From: Coix lacryma-jobi var. lacryma-jobi
Taxonomy: Eukaryota; Streptophyta; Magnoliopsida; Poales; Poaceae
Assembly (NCBI GenBank): GCA_009763385.1
Contig: CM019822.1
Coordinates: 7,162,127 to 7,226,126, forward strand
Length of the DNA stretch: 64,000 nt
Direction: 5' to 3'
Position 1 is the stretch's first letter; each line of letters opens with the position of its first letter. Below are positions 47,501 to 58,278 of the stretch, piece by piece. A program made the translations under genes and the position numbers. The notes under the pieces were generated by a model, which made no database searches, had not been told where the DNA came from, and was given only the letters and a program-made list of their open reading frames with translations.

Positions 47501-50500
47501 TGATTGGGCCAGCCTTAGGAGGGTAGCCATATTGTAGTCTTACATGGGCCTCATGGGCCTTAACACATATACACTCCAACACCCCCCCGCAGTCTGAACT
47601 ACCGGCGCAGCGGAGTTTCAAGACTTGGCACGAAAAGAAGCACAACACAGGAGCCCCCCACATACTCAACTAGCCACTAGTGATGTTGAGGCTGGAGCGA
47701 AACTCGGAGAAGGTCGAGGACGAGAGGCCCTTGGTGAAGATGTTGGCGAACTGGGAAGTGGTCGGGACGTGGAGAACCCGAACATCGCCGATGGCCACCC
47801 GGTCACGGACAAAGTGAAGGTCGATCTCGACATGCTTGGTCCGCTGGTGCTGAACGGGGTTGGTGGAGAGGTACACGGCACTGACGTTGTCGCAGTAGAC
47901 CAACGTGCTCCGGGTCAGGGGAGTATGGAGCTCACCCAAGAGCTGCCGGAGCCAGGAGGCCTCAGCCACGCCGTTAGCAACAGCGCGGTACTCCGCCTCG
48001 GCACTGGAGCGGGAGACCACCGGCTGACGCTTGGACGACCAGGACACCAGATTGCCGCCGAGGAAGACAGCATAGCCGGAGGTGGACCGGCGAGTGTCCG
48101 GACACCCGACCCAGTCAGCGTCGGTGTAGACGACGAGCTCGGTGGAGGCAGACCGGTGGAGAAGCAGGCCGTAGTCGACGGTGCCGCGGAGGTAGCGGAG
48201 GAGGCGCTTGAGGGCCGTGAGGTGAGGTTCGCGCGGATCATGCATACGAAGGCAAATATGCTGAACTGCATATGTGATGTCCGGGCGGGTGAAGGTGAGG
48301 TACTGAAGCGCCCCCGCAAGACTCCTGTACGCGGTAGGGTCAGTGACTGTGGCGCCCTCGGTCTCTGACAGCTTGGCCTGAGTGTCAACAGGGGTGGAGC
48401 AGGGCTTGCAGTCAGTCATCCCAGCTCGCTCCAGGATATCAATAGTATACTGCCGCTGGTGACGAAAGAGACCCCCGGGACGAGGCTCAACGGTGACCCC
48501 GAGGAAGTGATGGAGCATACCGAGGTCCTTCATCGCGAACTCATGTTGAAGAGAGGTGATGATCCGCCGCAGTAGTGCCGGGCTGGAGGCGGTGAGCACA
48601 ATGTCATCAACATAGAGCAGCAGATAGGCAGTCTCCCCATCGTGGTGGTAGATGAACAGTGAAGTATCTGACTTGGCCTCCACAAACCCCAGAGTGAGCA
48701 GGAAGGCAGCAAACCGAGAATACCACGCCCGAGGGGCCTGCTTGAGGCCGTAGAGTGACTTGTTGAGGCGGCAGACCAGATCAGGGCGAGAAGAGTCAGC
48801 AAAGCCCGTCAGCTGACTGCAGTAGACTGCCTCAGCAAGTGTCCCGTGGAGAAAAGCATTCTTGACGTCCAGCTGATGCACGGGCCAGGAGCGAGAGAGC
48901 CAGTGAGAGAACGGTGCGGACTGTAGTTGGCTTCACCACTGGACTGAAGGTCTCATCATAATCAACGCCAGGCCGCTGAGTAAAACCCCTGAGAACCCAG
49001 CGAGCCTTGTACCGCTCAAGAGTGCCATCAGCCCGGCGCTTGTGAGTCCAGATCCACTTGCCGGTGACAACATTGGAGCCAGGCGGACGGGGCACCAGAT
49101 CTCAGGTCTGGTTGGCTAGAAGAGCCGCGTACTCCTCTTCCATCGCACGACGCCAGTGAGGGTCGGCCAATGCGGCGCGCACGGAAGAGGGTACCGGAGA
49201 GACCCGCATCTCGCCGTGCGTCGCGGCAAGAGCCCGAGGCCGCAACACCCCCGCCGCATGCCGCGTCACCATGGGGTGAACATGACGCGGGTGGCGGTGA
49301 AGAATGGGGGGGGTGGTACACGAGCGGCTCAACCCGAGCAGCCGGCGGCGGTCGAGGCGGCGGCGTAGGCGTCCATGGTGGAGAAGCGGCCACGGGAGGA
49401 GACTGAGGTGGCGACGACGGTGACGGAGCCAGCACCGGTGGCGGTGAGGCCGCCTGCGCACGTCGCTGGTAGACACGCACCGGCTGGGCGAAGCGCGCGG
49501 GAGGTGCCGCAGGTACCGGACCCGCGTCGTGCGCATGGTCGGGCGCAGCCCCGGGGAACGTGGCCGCCGGACCGGCGCAAGGCGCAGGGTCAGGCGCAAC
49601 CCCGGGGAACGGGGTCGTCGGACCAGCGCAGGGCGCAGGGGCCGGCGCAGCTCCGGAGTACGGCGAGCCGGGGCACGGGCCCGGCGGAGGGCGCGGGAGA
49701 GCAGGAGAGCCGGGGCACGGGCCCGGCGGAGCACATGGTGGAGGACCTGCAGGGTAAAACAGTAAAGGTGGCTGGACCACCGCGTCAGTGGGAAACAAGG
49801 AGGAGAGGTCAAGGTCGGAGGTGGGAGGTGGTGTGGAGGTGGGAGGAGAGGTGGTGGTAGAGAAGGGGAAGTCGGCCTCGTCGAATACAACGTGTCGGGA
49901 AATGAGGACGCGACGAGAGGAGAGGTCAAAGCAACGGTACCCCTTGTGATCCGGGGAGTACCCTAGGAAGACACACCGAGTCGACCGGGGAGCCAGCTTG
50001 TGAGGAGCAGTGGCAGTGGTGTTAGGGTAACACGCACACCCGAAGACACGGAGGTGGTCGTAGCGAGGAGGGGTACCGAAGAGGGCGTGGTGAGGAGTGG
50101 GAGCGGGACAGGCAGTGGAAGGTAAACGGTTGAGGAGATAGGTGGAGGTGTGAAGACCCTCGGCCCAGAAGCGGGCAGGAAGAGAGGCCTGTAAGAGGAG
50201 GGTGCGGATGGTGTCGTTGGTGGTGCGAATCATGCGCTCGGCCTTGCCGTTCTGGGAGGAGGTGTAGGGGCACGACATGCGTAACTGCATGCCGTGAGAG
50301 AGGAAGAAGGCACGAGACGTGGAGTTATCGAACTCACGCCCGTTGTCACACTGAACGGCCTTGATGGTGAGGCCGAACTGAGTGGACACCCAGGCAAAGA
50401 AGTGGAGTAGCGTGGAGAAAGTGTCAGACTTGGCACGAAGAGGAAAAGTCCAGGAATAGTGAGAGAGATCATCCACCAACACAAGATAGTATTTGTAGCG

Positions 50501-53500
50501 AGAAATGCTAGGGACAGGAGATGTCCACAGATCGCAATGGACAAGGTCAAAGATATGGGCCACATGGGAAGAGGAAGTAGGAAAAGGAAGACAAACGTGT
50601 CGACCCAGCTGGCACGCATGACACAAATGCTCATCGCGAGCTCGAGTGCATGGTATGGCAGAGCTATGACGAAGCTGTGTCAAGGCATCGCGGCCAGGGT
50701 GACCAAGGCGACGGTGCCAAGTAGTAGAGGAGGTGGTGGTGGCGAAAGCAGCTGACGGAGGGGAAGGTGAAGACCATGGAGCGGAAGCAGGAAACCGAAG
50801 AGTGTAAAAGGGCCCCGTGCTGTCACAGCGGAGAAGAGGACGCCGGGAAGACAAGTCCTTTACAGTAAGACCTGAAGGATCGAATTCAACCGAACAGGAA
50901 TTGTCAGCTGTGAAACGGCGAATAGAAAAGAGGTTGTGGACCATCTGGGGAGCAACAAGGACATCGGGAAGAAGAAAGGAGCCATGAGTGTTGGCGGTAC
51001 CCACGAACGTGACCGGAAGGCAAGAGCCATTCGCGACCATGATGGACGAAGGATGAGTCGAAGAGGGAGGGTAAACGGAAGATAGGAGACCAGAGTTGGG
51101 AGTTGTGTGGTAGGTGGCGCCTGAGTCAGCGATCCAGTCGGAACTGACTGGAGGTGTCAGGTCGAGGGTGCTGAAAGAGCGGGCCAAGGCCGTCGGATCC
51201 CAACCGACAGGCCCCGGCAGGGTCCCGGGAGGTGGAGTCCACGGCGACAGGAACGGGGGAGCGCCCGGAACAGCCCCAGCGAACATGGCTGTCGGCGTGT
51301 GCATGGGACGGGACCCTCCGCCAGCTACCAGTGCACTCCCACGCCCCCCCCCCCCCACTCCCGCTCGGCCCGGGAGGAGGAGGACAAAGGAGAGACGACG
51401 GAGGCGGAGGCGACGGTCGGGGACGTGAGCCGGAGGAGGCGCCGGTGGCGGGGTAGGTAAGGAACTGATCTGCCGCGGCGATGCGGCGAGCAAGAGCGTC
51501 AGCCGCATCGCGCTCCCTGGCCCAAGGGAGGGAGGCGGCGCCCAAGCAGCCCTGGCCGGCGGAGGGAGGTGGGGCAGGCTGCTGGTCGTGCTGGCCACGC
51601 GCGCCCGCGCCGGCAGCGGCAGCAGCGGCGACAGCAGCGGCTGCACGCACCCGCGCCTAGCTGGCCTCGGTGGCTGTAGTAGGGAGGGTCGCCGGGTCGA
51701 GCGGAGGAGGCGTTGGAGCCCACCAGCCAGGCGAGAAACCCCCTGCTGTGGCTAGGAAGGGGCCGTGCAGGTGTGGAGGCGGTGCGCCGGCGGCAGCAAC
51801 AGGTGCGCGGCCAGCAGGGGCTCCGTCGCTGGCTGGCGCGCCCTGCAGGAAGCCTGCGCCGGCGCCAGGGAGGGAGGCGGCCCAGGAAGCAGCCCTGGCC
51901 GGCGGAGGGAGGTGGGGCAGGCTGCTGGTCGTGCTGGCCACGCGCGCCCGCGCCGGCAGCGACAGCAGCGGCAGCGACGCCCGCAGCCGTGCGGAAGTAG
52001 AGGGGAGAGGGAAGGCGCTCGCCGGCCATGGTGGTCGCGGCGGCAGGTCCGCTGCCATGGTGGCCGCATCGGCAGGGAAGGAGGGGAGCAGCGGCGCCCG
52101 CGCCCGCGCCCGCTGTGGCGCCCGCTGGGCCTGGGAAGGAGGAGGAGGGAGGAGGAGGAGGATGACCGCCGGCCATGGTGGCGGCGGCGGCTGGTGGCTG
52201 GAGAGGGTGGGAGGGAGAAAGAGAAGGTAGAGAAACTCTAGCTCGATACCATGTTGGAAAGAGTGATTGGATTGATTGGGTCAGCCTTAGGAGGGTAGCC
52301 ATATTGTAGTCTTACATGGGCCTCATGGGCCTTAACACATATACACTCCAACAAATTTGAGTGAAATTGGCAAATTGCAAAGAAAATTTGCGACACTGCA
52401 ATACATTTCCCCCTGTGTGTGTGTGATTATAGTGCCAATCAATCGCCTGCACCTAAGCATTTTGGCAGGGTTTTGGGTAAATTTCCCCCAGCAAATTATT
52501 TTTAGCTGTTCAAGCTTATGGAAAGAAAATTAGCCATTGAAAGATGATCAAAGAAAACATTACACTTATTACAGACTACTTGTTGAGTGATGACTGATGA
52601 CGTCGATTTGTAAAGTTCGATTTAATACAGGCAGCAGGTGGCTAGCTGGAAGCAGGCCAAGCTAACTTTGCAGGGAATGCAAGATACTAAGAGAGCGTCA
52701 TGGGAAAAGGGTGTATTTCATTTCAAGAAAATATTGTGAGAAGTTTATCATGGAAGAATGAGGCCTTGAGAATCTGCATAGATGTCCAAGCAGTGGCTGC
52801 ATTTGTTGGAAATTATCACAGGTAATTTGGGGCAAATCTGATGTATTGGCCCTTTTGAGAGGCAAAGGATAACTGCAGGGGTACATATAGGGCAGCAAAC
52901 TTGGCTGCCAAGAAGCTGTTGCAAAAGCTAACTTGGCTGCCAAGTTGATGCCAAAGTAAAGCATATTCTAAAGTAGATGCTAAGCATATTCCTAATGGAT
53001 AAGCACAAGAGTTAAAAGAGGTCTATCAGCAAGATCCCCAACTGTATGTGATCAAGTGGTCATGTATGTCAAACACAATCGTATAGCCGGCGCACATTAT
53101 TCTTCAAGAAGTATTAAAATGCCTCTATTGAAAACATAGTTGGGCAAGAAGTCCTTGAGACCTGTGTCCCCTAATTGTCTCCTAATAGTTCACCCATAAA
53201 GGTTTAGTAAGCATGGTATCAAAATGAGAATAAGCAATTAGAAAATTATTTGGAGAAGATAGGCACTGGATCAGATTTCTATGAAGTATGAAAGAATGTT
53301 CATATAAAGACACAAAAGGCACAAAGAGCTTTTATTCATCATCCAGATACACACCTCCACATCATGCAAAAGAACTAAACCATCTTCTGTGCCAAGTGCT
53401 ATTATTTTTCCATCAGGGCTCCAACAAATTGATGTGATGCACTTCCCTGAACAATTATAAATACTTTAGTTCTCAGATTCTCACTTCTCACTACCTTTTG

Positions 53501-54570
53501 GAAGTTCAAAGCAGACATGATCTTATAAATCACTATAACTACTAAGTAAAAAGGTATAAATGAAGGGCACACTGAGATTAACAGATTGTACATATTGATT
53601 GTAAAGATAAGAAACATTCAAGGTGGGTAAAACAGTAGGCATCTGAGGGCAATGGAGTAGGGCCTAGGGGTGTATCAACCTGGAGAGATTGTCCAGAGCC
53701 TTTGCCAATTGAAGCGATGGAGGAGAACCTTGGAGTCATCAGTAACCATAGCAAGCAGATCCTTCTCTGGATTCCATTCTGCCATTTTTATCTACAAGTA
53801 TGGAACATAGGCAAGTCAGTGCCCAATGCCCCATTTAGCATACATTAAGAAATAGGAACAAAGAAATGATGGGAAATTGAATCTCATTGTGCTCAATTGA
53901 TTCTGAATTACAGAAATGATGTAAGGCGACAGAAAGTGAAATTCAGTATCAGCAACCGTCTCATATATGTGCTTGCTATTATTCCTAATAACTTCTCTGT
54001 AACTTAAGGATCGAATAATAAACATTATACAGGAGGAATGAGACGGATTAAGCATGAACAAGAGGAAAACGGTGCAATCACTACATTTGCCACCAAAATT
54101 AGCACTCAAAGCTGAAATCAGTGATCCATATCAGTGAAATGGCACCTCAGACTCACACAGAGTTCAGACCAACCAGTTCCCACTGAACCCAAAAGCATCC
54201 CTCTCAACTCCGCACAGCGACAGTAGGATCCGATTTAATCCTCGTAGGAATTTCAACAAATAGCAGCAGGGACGCATGCAACGCTCGGCAGCAGCAACCC
54301 AAGGACCCAGACGCCACTTCTCGTGAACCAGCCATTGCCCTGGACGGCGTGAACCCAAGCGGCAGCACACTATTTTGCAGCCTCAGCATAGGCTAGTTAA
54401 GAATCAGCACGAACTCGCACGGACAGCGTTTGGCTACGCAGGAGGGAGAGGCGGGGGAAGGGGGTGTGCGGAGACTATACCTGGAACGGGATGGGCTTGT
54501 CGAACTGGAGCTGGAACGCCGTGGACGCCGCCGCGGCCGTGGATGCCTCCTCCATCTGCTCCTTCGCCAT
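41537..54570 (-). CDS. APC4: Anaphase-promoting complex subunit 4 (APC4), 19 coding exons
   Basis: Predicted protein of about 770 aa. Exons (minus): 54570-54481, 53791-53680, 53446-53355, 47270-47187, 47006-46767, 46218-46144, 46031-45895, 45577-45417, 45317-45217, 45139-45065, 44790-44611, 44074-43992, 43901-43812, 43130-43026, 42796-42658, 42474-42265, 42171-42022, 41804-41723, 41643-41537. All GT-AG and in frame. APC4 is a scaffold subunit of the APC/C ubiquitin ligase that drives mitotic exit. The N-terminus holds WD40-like repeats (WNPEKDLLAMVTDDSKVLLH; CWSPDGKIIALGTEDGLVLL). A helical ANAPC4 domain follows at about residues 235-440 (SSIQDLVEVVRASVSLISKQ; LRGLARWRSRFQ). The C-terminus is acidic (ILDEDEEEEGDEISDME), as in other plant APC4 proteins. 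Intron 3 is about 6.1 kb because it holds a Copia element; the coding frame is untouched. Confidence 0.94.
47480..47581 (-). repeat. 3' LTR of the Copia element, 102 bp
   Basis: Starts TGTTGGAAAGAG and ends CACTCCAACA on the plus strand (TG...CA). One mismatch (47509 versus 52281) to the other LTR. It is the 3' LTR because pol reads on the minus strand. Confidence 0.95.
47582..47590 (-). other. Polypurine tract of the Copia element
   Basis: On the minus strand this reads GCGGGGGGG immediately before the 3' LTR, in the position where plus-strand DNA synthesis is primed. Confidence 0.7.
47670..51646 (-). pseudogene. Copia pol (protease, integrase, RT, RNase H), broken
   Basis: Minus-strand open segments in order: 51646-49028 (protease motif DWIADSGATYH near 51141; zinc-binding pre-integrase WHRRLGHPGRDALTQLRH near 50715-50660; integrase core with VHCDLW and DNGREFDN), 49929-49102 in a second frame, 49095-48832 (RT start, GKWIWTHKRRADGTLERYKA), and 48881-47670 (RT with the catalytic YVDD box, then RNase H with SSAEAEYRAVANG). 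Breaks: a frame change near a run of eight C (49306-49313 on the plus strand is G8), an in-frame TGA at about 49104-49106 before the RT, and another frame change near 48893. Each is a small lesion in an otherwise well preserved gene. Confidence 0.9.
51525..51971. repeat. 104-bp direct duplication in the Copia 5' internal region
   Basis: The segment at about 51525-51628 recurs at about 51868-51971 with few changes. Both share AGGGAGGGAGGCGGC, GGTGGGGCAGGCTGCTGGTC and GCGCCCGCGCCGGCAGCG. The duplicated part lies where gag is expected. A run of 14 C lies nearby (about 51344-51357). Confidence 0.75.
52245..52251 (-). other. Primer-binding site of the Copia element
   Basis: On the minus strand the first bases after the 5' LTR are TGGTATC, matching the 3' end of plant initiator tRNA-Met, the usual Copia primer. 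The match decays after seven bases (next bases are GAGC). Confidence 0.7.
52252..52353 (-). repeat. 5' LTR of the Copia element, 102 bp
   Basis: Same limits (TGTTGG...CCAACA) as the other LTR with one base different. On the minus strand this is the 5' LTR and should hold the element's promoter. Confidence 0.95.
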
Positions 54571-54782
54571 GCTCGGCGTCGGGCGAGGGCCGTGAAGCTG
54601 GCTGCAGGCGGGAGGGATTTTGTTTGGGGGGAAACTCCTTTTGAGCGGGCGGGCGCGGCGATTGCGAGCGGCGAGCCGGCGAGGCACCGAGACGCGGAGA
54701 GAGAAAGGGGTTTCGGCAATTGGGCTTGAACAGTTTTTGGGGGTAAAAGCAGGCCGTCAAAAGTTATAGCCTATGCTAAGGA
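54571..54782 (-). promoter_or_regulatory. APC4 leader and proximal promoter
   Basis: GC-rich just upstream of the ATG, then a TGGGCT word near 54719-54724 like the site II motif of growth- and division-linked plant genes. No clear TATA box. Confidence 0.35.
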
Positions 54783-55120
54783 GGTGTTTGGTTCCCACCC
54801 CTAGAGTCTAGGCACTAAAGTTTAGGGGTGTTTGGTTCCCACCCCTTAGAGTTTAGCCACTAAAGTTTAAAGTTTAGTGGAGGTCACTAGAGTTGTAGTG
54901 TTAAAAATAACTTTTAGTCGGGGTGTTTGGAATTTTAGTAACTAAAAGTGACTAAATTTTAGTGGCTAAACTCTAGGGGTGGGAACCAAACACTCCTTTA
55001 GTGGAGGTCACTAGAGTTGTAGTGTTAAAAATAACTTTTAGTGGGGGTGTTTGGAACTTTAGTGACTAAAAGTGACTAAATTTTAGTGGCTAAACTCTAG
55101 GGGTGGAAACCAAACACCCC
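54783..55120. mobile_element. MITE with GGTGTTTGGTTCC ends and an internal tandem duplication
   Basis: Ends GGTGTTTGGTTCCCACCCC and the inverse of GGGTGTTTGGTTTCCACCCC. CTAAG occurs next to both ends. Inside, a unit of about 125 bp starting TTTAGTGGAGGTCACTAGAG is present twice (from about 54872 and 54997). Near 54821 an extra copy of the terminal sequence appears. Probably a hAT- or Harbinger-related MITE that was duplicated after insertion. Confidence 0.65.
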
Positions 55121-56075
55121 CTAAGCCCAGTGGTTACGGCCCACATTTATGTCATGAGACGATTTAACGGTCAACCTATATATACAATTAATTTCCTCCA
55201 TTTTATAATTTTCCTGTATTATAATTAAAAAAACGTGTAATTTGCATAGAAGAAATCGTATGTAAAAGAGTTACTCCAAAACATCAGCTTCATAAGAGCA
55301 TGTCCAAGAGTTTTTCTAAAATTCACTCTCTAAATCATCGGTTGGAGAGCCACTTGTATAACAATAGCTTTCTATATTCTCACATTCAACTCAGTCTTCA
55401 AATAACGTTTCGAGAGTCATTCATATAGGGGTGTTTGGATCCCGGCCACTACTTGCCAATCCACACCTGTGACTGCCACAGACAATCGTGGCTGTTGTTT
55501 GGTTGAGAGTTATGACTGTAGCGGCAGGTGAAAATGAGAGTTATGACTGTAGCGGCAGGTGAAAATGAGATGTGACGAGTGTGGCGGGAGAAAATCACCG
55601 CCACAGTTGTGGCGAACGGATGCATGGTGTGGCAGCCTTCGGTCGACAACTAAACACCCTAATAAACTTGTTTTCTATATCGTTTCATTGTCCAAAAGTT
55701 TTTCAATACTTTATTTGCATTCGAGAGAGCTATTTTTTGGCTAGCGAGAAATGCAGAATAAAAGATGGCTATATTATTTGAATAATAATTAAATAAAATA
55801 GTTGTTGGAGAGAATTTTTTACCAAAATCTTTATTCCTAGTAATTAGTTAGGATAGGAAGAGCTTCACCAAATAATCTTCTCACCCGTTTCCCCACATCA
55901 TAAAAAATCCATCAAAAATTCTAAACCACTCTCCATTAGACGAACTGATCATTGGTAGACCAAAAAGAAACGTAAATAACACTGATCTGATTATTGGTAT
56001 GTACTTGGTCCTAGAGTTTATTATGTGGGAAATGAAACTAGAAGCCATATGACGCTTTTAAATACACTCCATGTA
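55121..56075. other. Intergenic, AT-rich, one probable MITE
   Basis: Holds the element at 55430-55660 listed next and otherwise nothing I recognise. Confidence 0.4.
55430..55660. mobile_element. Probable MITE with a duplicated 31-bp segment
   Basis: Starts GTGTTTGGATCCCGGCC and ends CAACTAAACACCC, roughly inverted. Internally ATGAGAGTTATGACTGTAGC with the following bases occurs twice in tandem near 55505-55565. Limits approximate. Confidence 0.45.
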
Positions 56076-56314
56076 CTCCATCCAAAATTATAAGGCATTC
56101 CAAGAATCCTAGAGAGTCAAAGTTTGACCAAATTTATATAATAAAATAATAATATCTATAATATCAACTAAGTATAATTAGATTCTTCATTAGTTATATT
56201 TTCATAATATACATATTTGATGTCATAAATCTTTATGTTTCTCTTTAGAATTTTGATCAAAATTGAAAAACTTAACTTTCCAAGATTCTTGAAATGTATT
56301 TGGGATGGAGGGAG
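56076..56314. mobile_element. Stowaway-type MITE, 239 bp
   Basis: Flanked by TA. Same family as 2971-3228 but shorter, with several bases lost in the inverted arms (for example the paired CAACTTTGACC segment). Confidence 0.85.
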
Positions 56315-57526
56315 TAGAAACTATTTCTTTGCAAGTAAATCATAAGATCCTTTTATCTAACAACCTCACAATCATTTTGTACGATCAAAACAACTCATCT
56401 ATATGAGTTGGGGTTGATGGTTTCTACGGCTAAAGAACATTCTTTCGACTAATTTACTTAAAAGAAAAATATTTCATGGCTAAAAAATAAGACTGATTTA
56501 TGTGAGAGAAACACATTCCATGGCTGATTTTAGATGATACTCCTAAGCTCAGGCGAACGCGCTGGTTAAAAAAAATAATTTCACAAAATCAGTAGAATAT
56601 GCCAAAGGAAAAGTTTAGAAGAGATGCCCAAGTCTGGACGCTAAACAAGCCCATCACACTACAATCCAAAGCTCTGGACCATGTAGCCCGAGACTTATGA
56701 AATCACAGATCCGTTGCTCAAGATGCAGAGAGCATATACCATTAACGCATCATCATAAAAAATATAGCAAATAACTTAGTTCTAACTTTAGCTCCATATG
56801 ATGTTTCAAGTGATCCATAACACCAAAACTCAGAGAACTTTAAAGGGTTCTCAAATAGACAGCTCAACCTGCTAACTCTCAACCTGAACACAACCCTTAA
56901 AAGGACAGTTGTAGATAAAATCTAGAAGAAAAGCACCATCCTCCACACCTTGAAATTATCTGCATTGGATGAGACAGTATTAGAAGCAGATAAAAAGGGC
57001 CTTGTGTGGAGAATTACAGCAAGTATATCAGTAAAACATTTTATGATAGCAAGAACCGAGAGTTGCAAAGTAATTTTCCCCTAAATTCATTAGATTTAAC
57101 AACAGAGGAAATACTTCTTATAAAATAGAAAAAGGTAAGGTAACTCTGGCACTGTGCTAGCAGGGCAACAGAATCCCATACAAAACAGAAAATGTGAAAA
57201 TGCACTTAGCTGGGAAGTGTAGGAGCCTGGGAGGGCTCAAATATAAATGACTATAATAAAGAACCAACAGAATGCAGATGTATTCAATTCAATCAACCAA
57301 ATAAAGCTAGCTATCGATCTATCCATTTTATTACAAGAGTTCCCTAATCCCAATAAAACCTCCCAATCTAGTTTTTTGGCAAGAATGGAGAAAACACATC
57401 TTGGGGACAACATGATCCTACGAAGTTATGGTAGTCCTGTCCATGTTATGTGTAGAAGTAGCTGGTAGCTGCAAGTAGCTGGTATTCAACAATAATCATG
57501 GAGTAGATTGCAATCGTCACTGACCT
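56315..57526. other. Intergenic, presumed 3' UTR of RPL35A at its upper end
   Basis: AT-rich, no recognisable gene or repeat. The last few hundred bases probably hold the 3' UTR of the minus-strand RPL35A gene. Confidence 0.45.
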
Positions 57527-58061
57527 TTAGATGCTGCTGGGGTACATGAAGACCCTGACCTTGCAACCCTGTAATAAAGGGGCATCACAACAGAATTAGC
57601 ACAGAGCACAAAATGCATAGCGGGACGTAGCAGCGAATTGAGACAGGGAGGGCGCTCCAACCCACCATGGATTCCGGCGGCAGGTTAGACCTGAACTTAG
57701 CGCGGACGACGCCGGAGTTGCCGTGCGGGCGGGTGACCTTGCCCCAGATGCAGCGGTAGTGGGTGCCGTTGCTCTTGGTCTTGGCCTTGTAGATGTAGGC
57801 CATCCGCTTGCCGCAGTACCACGCGACGTCCTCCTTGGTGTTCACCCCCTCGATCTGCACCAGCGACGTGGTCTCGTACTGGTTCGACTTGGACCTGCAT
57901 CAACCACGCCCACCGCCAGCACGCGTGTCACAACACGGTTGAAAGAGCAAAGCTAAGGGCGATCGGCTTGGGGGAGAAGGAGAGGGAGCTCGCCTCTTGT
58001 ATCCGAGGACGGTGCCCCGGACGTAGAGCCTCACGCGCTGCCCCGTGCGCCCCTTCACCAT
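57527..58061 (-). CDS. RPL35A: 60S ribosomal protein L35a (eL33), 3 coding exons
   Basis: Predicted protein of 112 aa, the usual plant length. Exons (minus): 58061-57994, 57894-57666, 57568-57527. It starts MVKGRTGQRVRLYVRGTVLG and contains VQIEGVNTKEDVAWYCGKRM and HYRCIWGKVTRPHGNSGVVR, and ends VRVFMYPSSI. It is a component of the large cytosolic ribosomal subunit. Intron 1 (57895-57993, 99 bp) begins GCGAGC, not GT, and ends CAG. Only the GC donor joins the frame to give the conserved GYKRSKSNQY, since no GT lies at the junction. Intron 2 is GT-AG. One residue near the C-terminus differs from the usual sequence (MGCKVRV where other plants have MGRKVRV, from memory). Confidence 0.95.
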
Positions 58062-58141
58062 CTCGCTGCTGCTGCTTCGGCCGCCGGAGACGACGGGGTT
58101 CGGAGGTCGATTGCGGGGGACGGCGCAACAACGAGGAGAAA

Positions 58142-58278
58142 AAACCCTAAAGGGCAGCGGTGGCAGCACTTAAGTATCCGTCAGTTTTACACGGACGGCT
58201 GGGATCGAATGGCGTTACCTTATTGCGGATATGCTGGGCTAGGGTTACTTTAAATGGGCCAAGTACTTATGTGGCCCA
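58142..58278. promoter_or_regulatory. Telo-box and site II motifs upstream of RPL35A
   Basis: AAACCCTAA at 58142-58150 is a telo-box. TGGGCT at 58235-58240, TGGGCC at 58255-58260 and GGCCCA at 58273-58278 are site II type motifs. This combination is known from plant ribosomal-protein and translation-factor promoters, where it links expression to cell growth. Distance to the ATG (80-220 bp) fits. Confidence 0.65.

Larger units (their letters stand above)
47480..52353 (-). mobile_element. Ty1/Copia LTR retrotransposon in APC4 intron 3, 4874 bp, gag missing
   Basis: Bounded by 102-bp LTRs that differ at one base, flanked by the 5-bp target duplication AATTT (47475-47479 and 52354-52358). It lies in the same orientation as APC4. 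The domain order protease, integrase, reverse transcriptase, RNase H is that of Copia. LTRs of 102 bp are short for a Copia element with a full-length pol. Between the 5' LTR and protease there is about 1.1 kb of Ala/Pro/Gly-rich low-complexity sequence with no capsid domain and no CCHC zinc knuckle. Pol has frameshifts and a stop. It could not move alone now, yet the LTRs are almost identical, so it inserted fairly recently. Confidence 0.95.

Noticed and set aside
47625..48368. 247-aa plus ORF and other plus ORFs across the Copia element
   Set aside because: Antisense shadows of RNase H and RT coding sequence on the minus strand.
51499..52302. 267-aa minus ORF at the Copia 5' end as a gag protein
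   Set aside because: Low-complexity Pro/Ala/Gly sequence with no capsid-like region or CCHC knuckle; reads across the LTR boundary.
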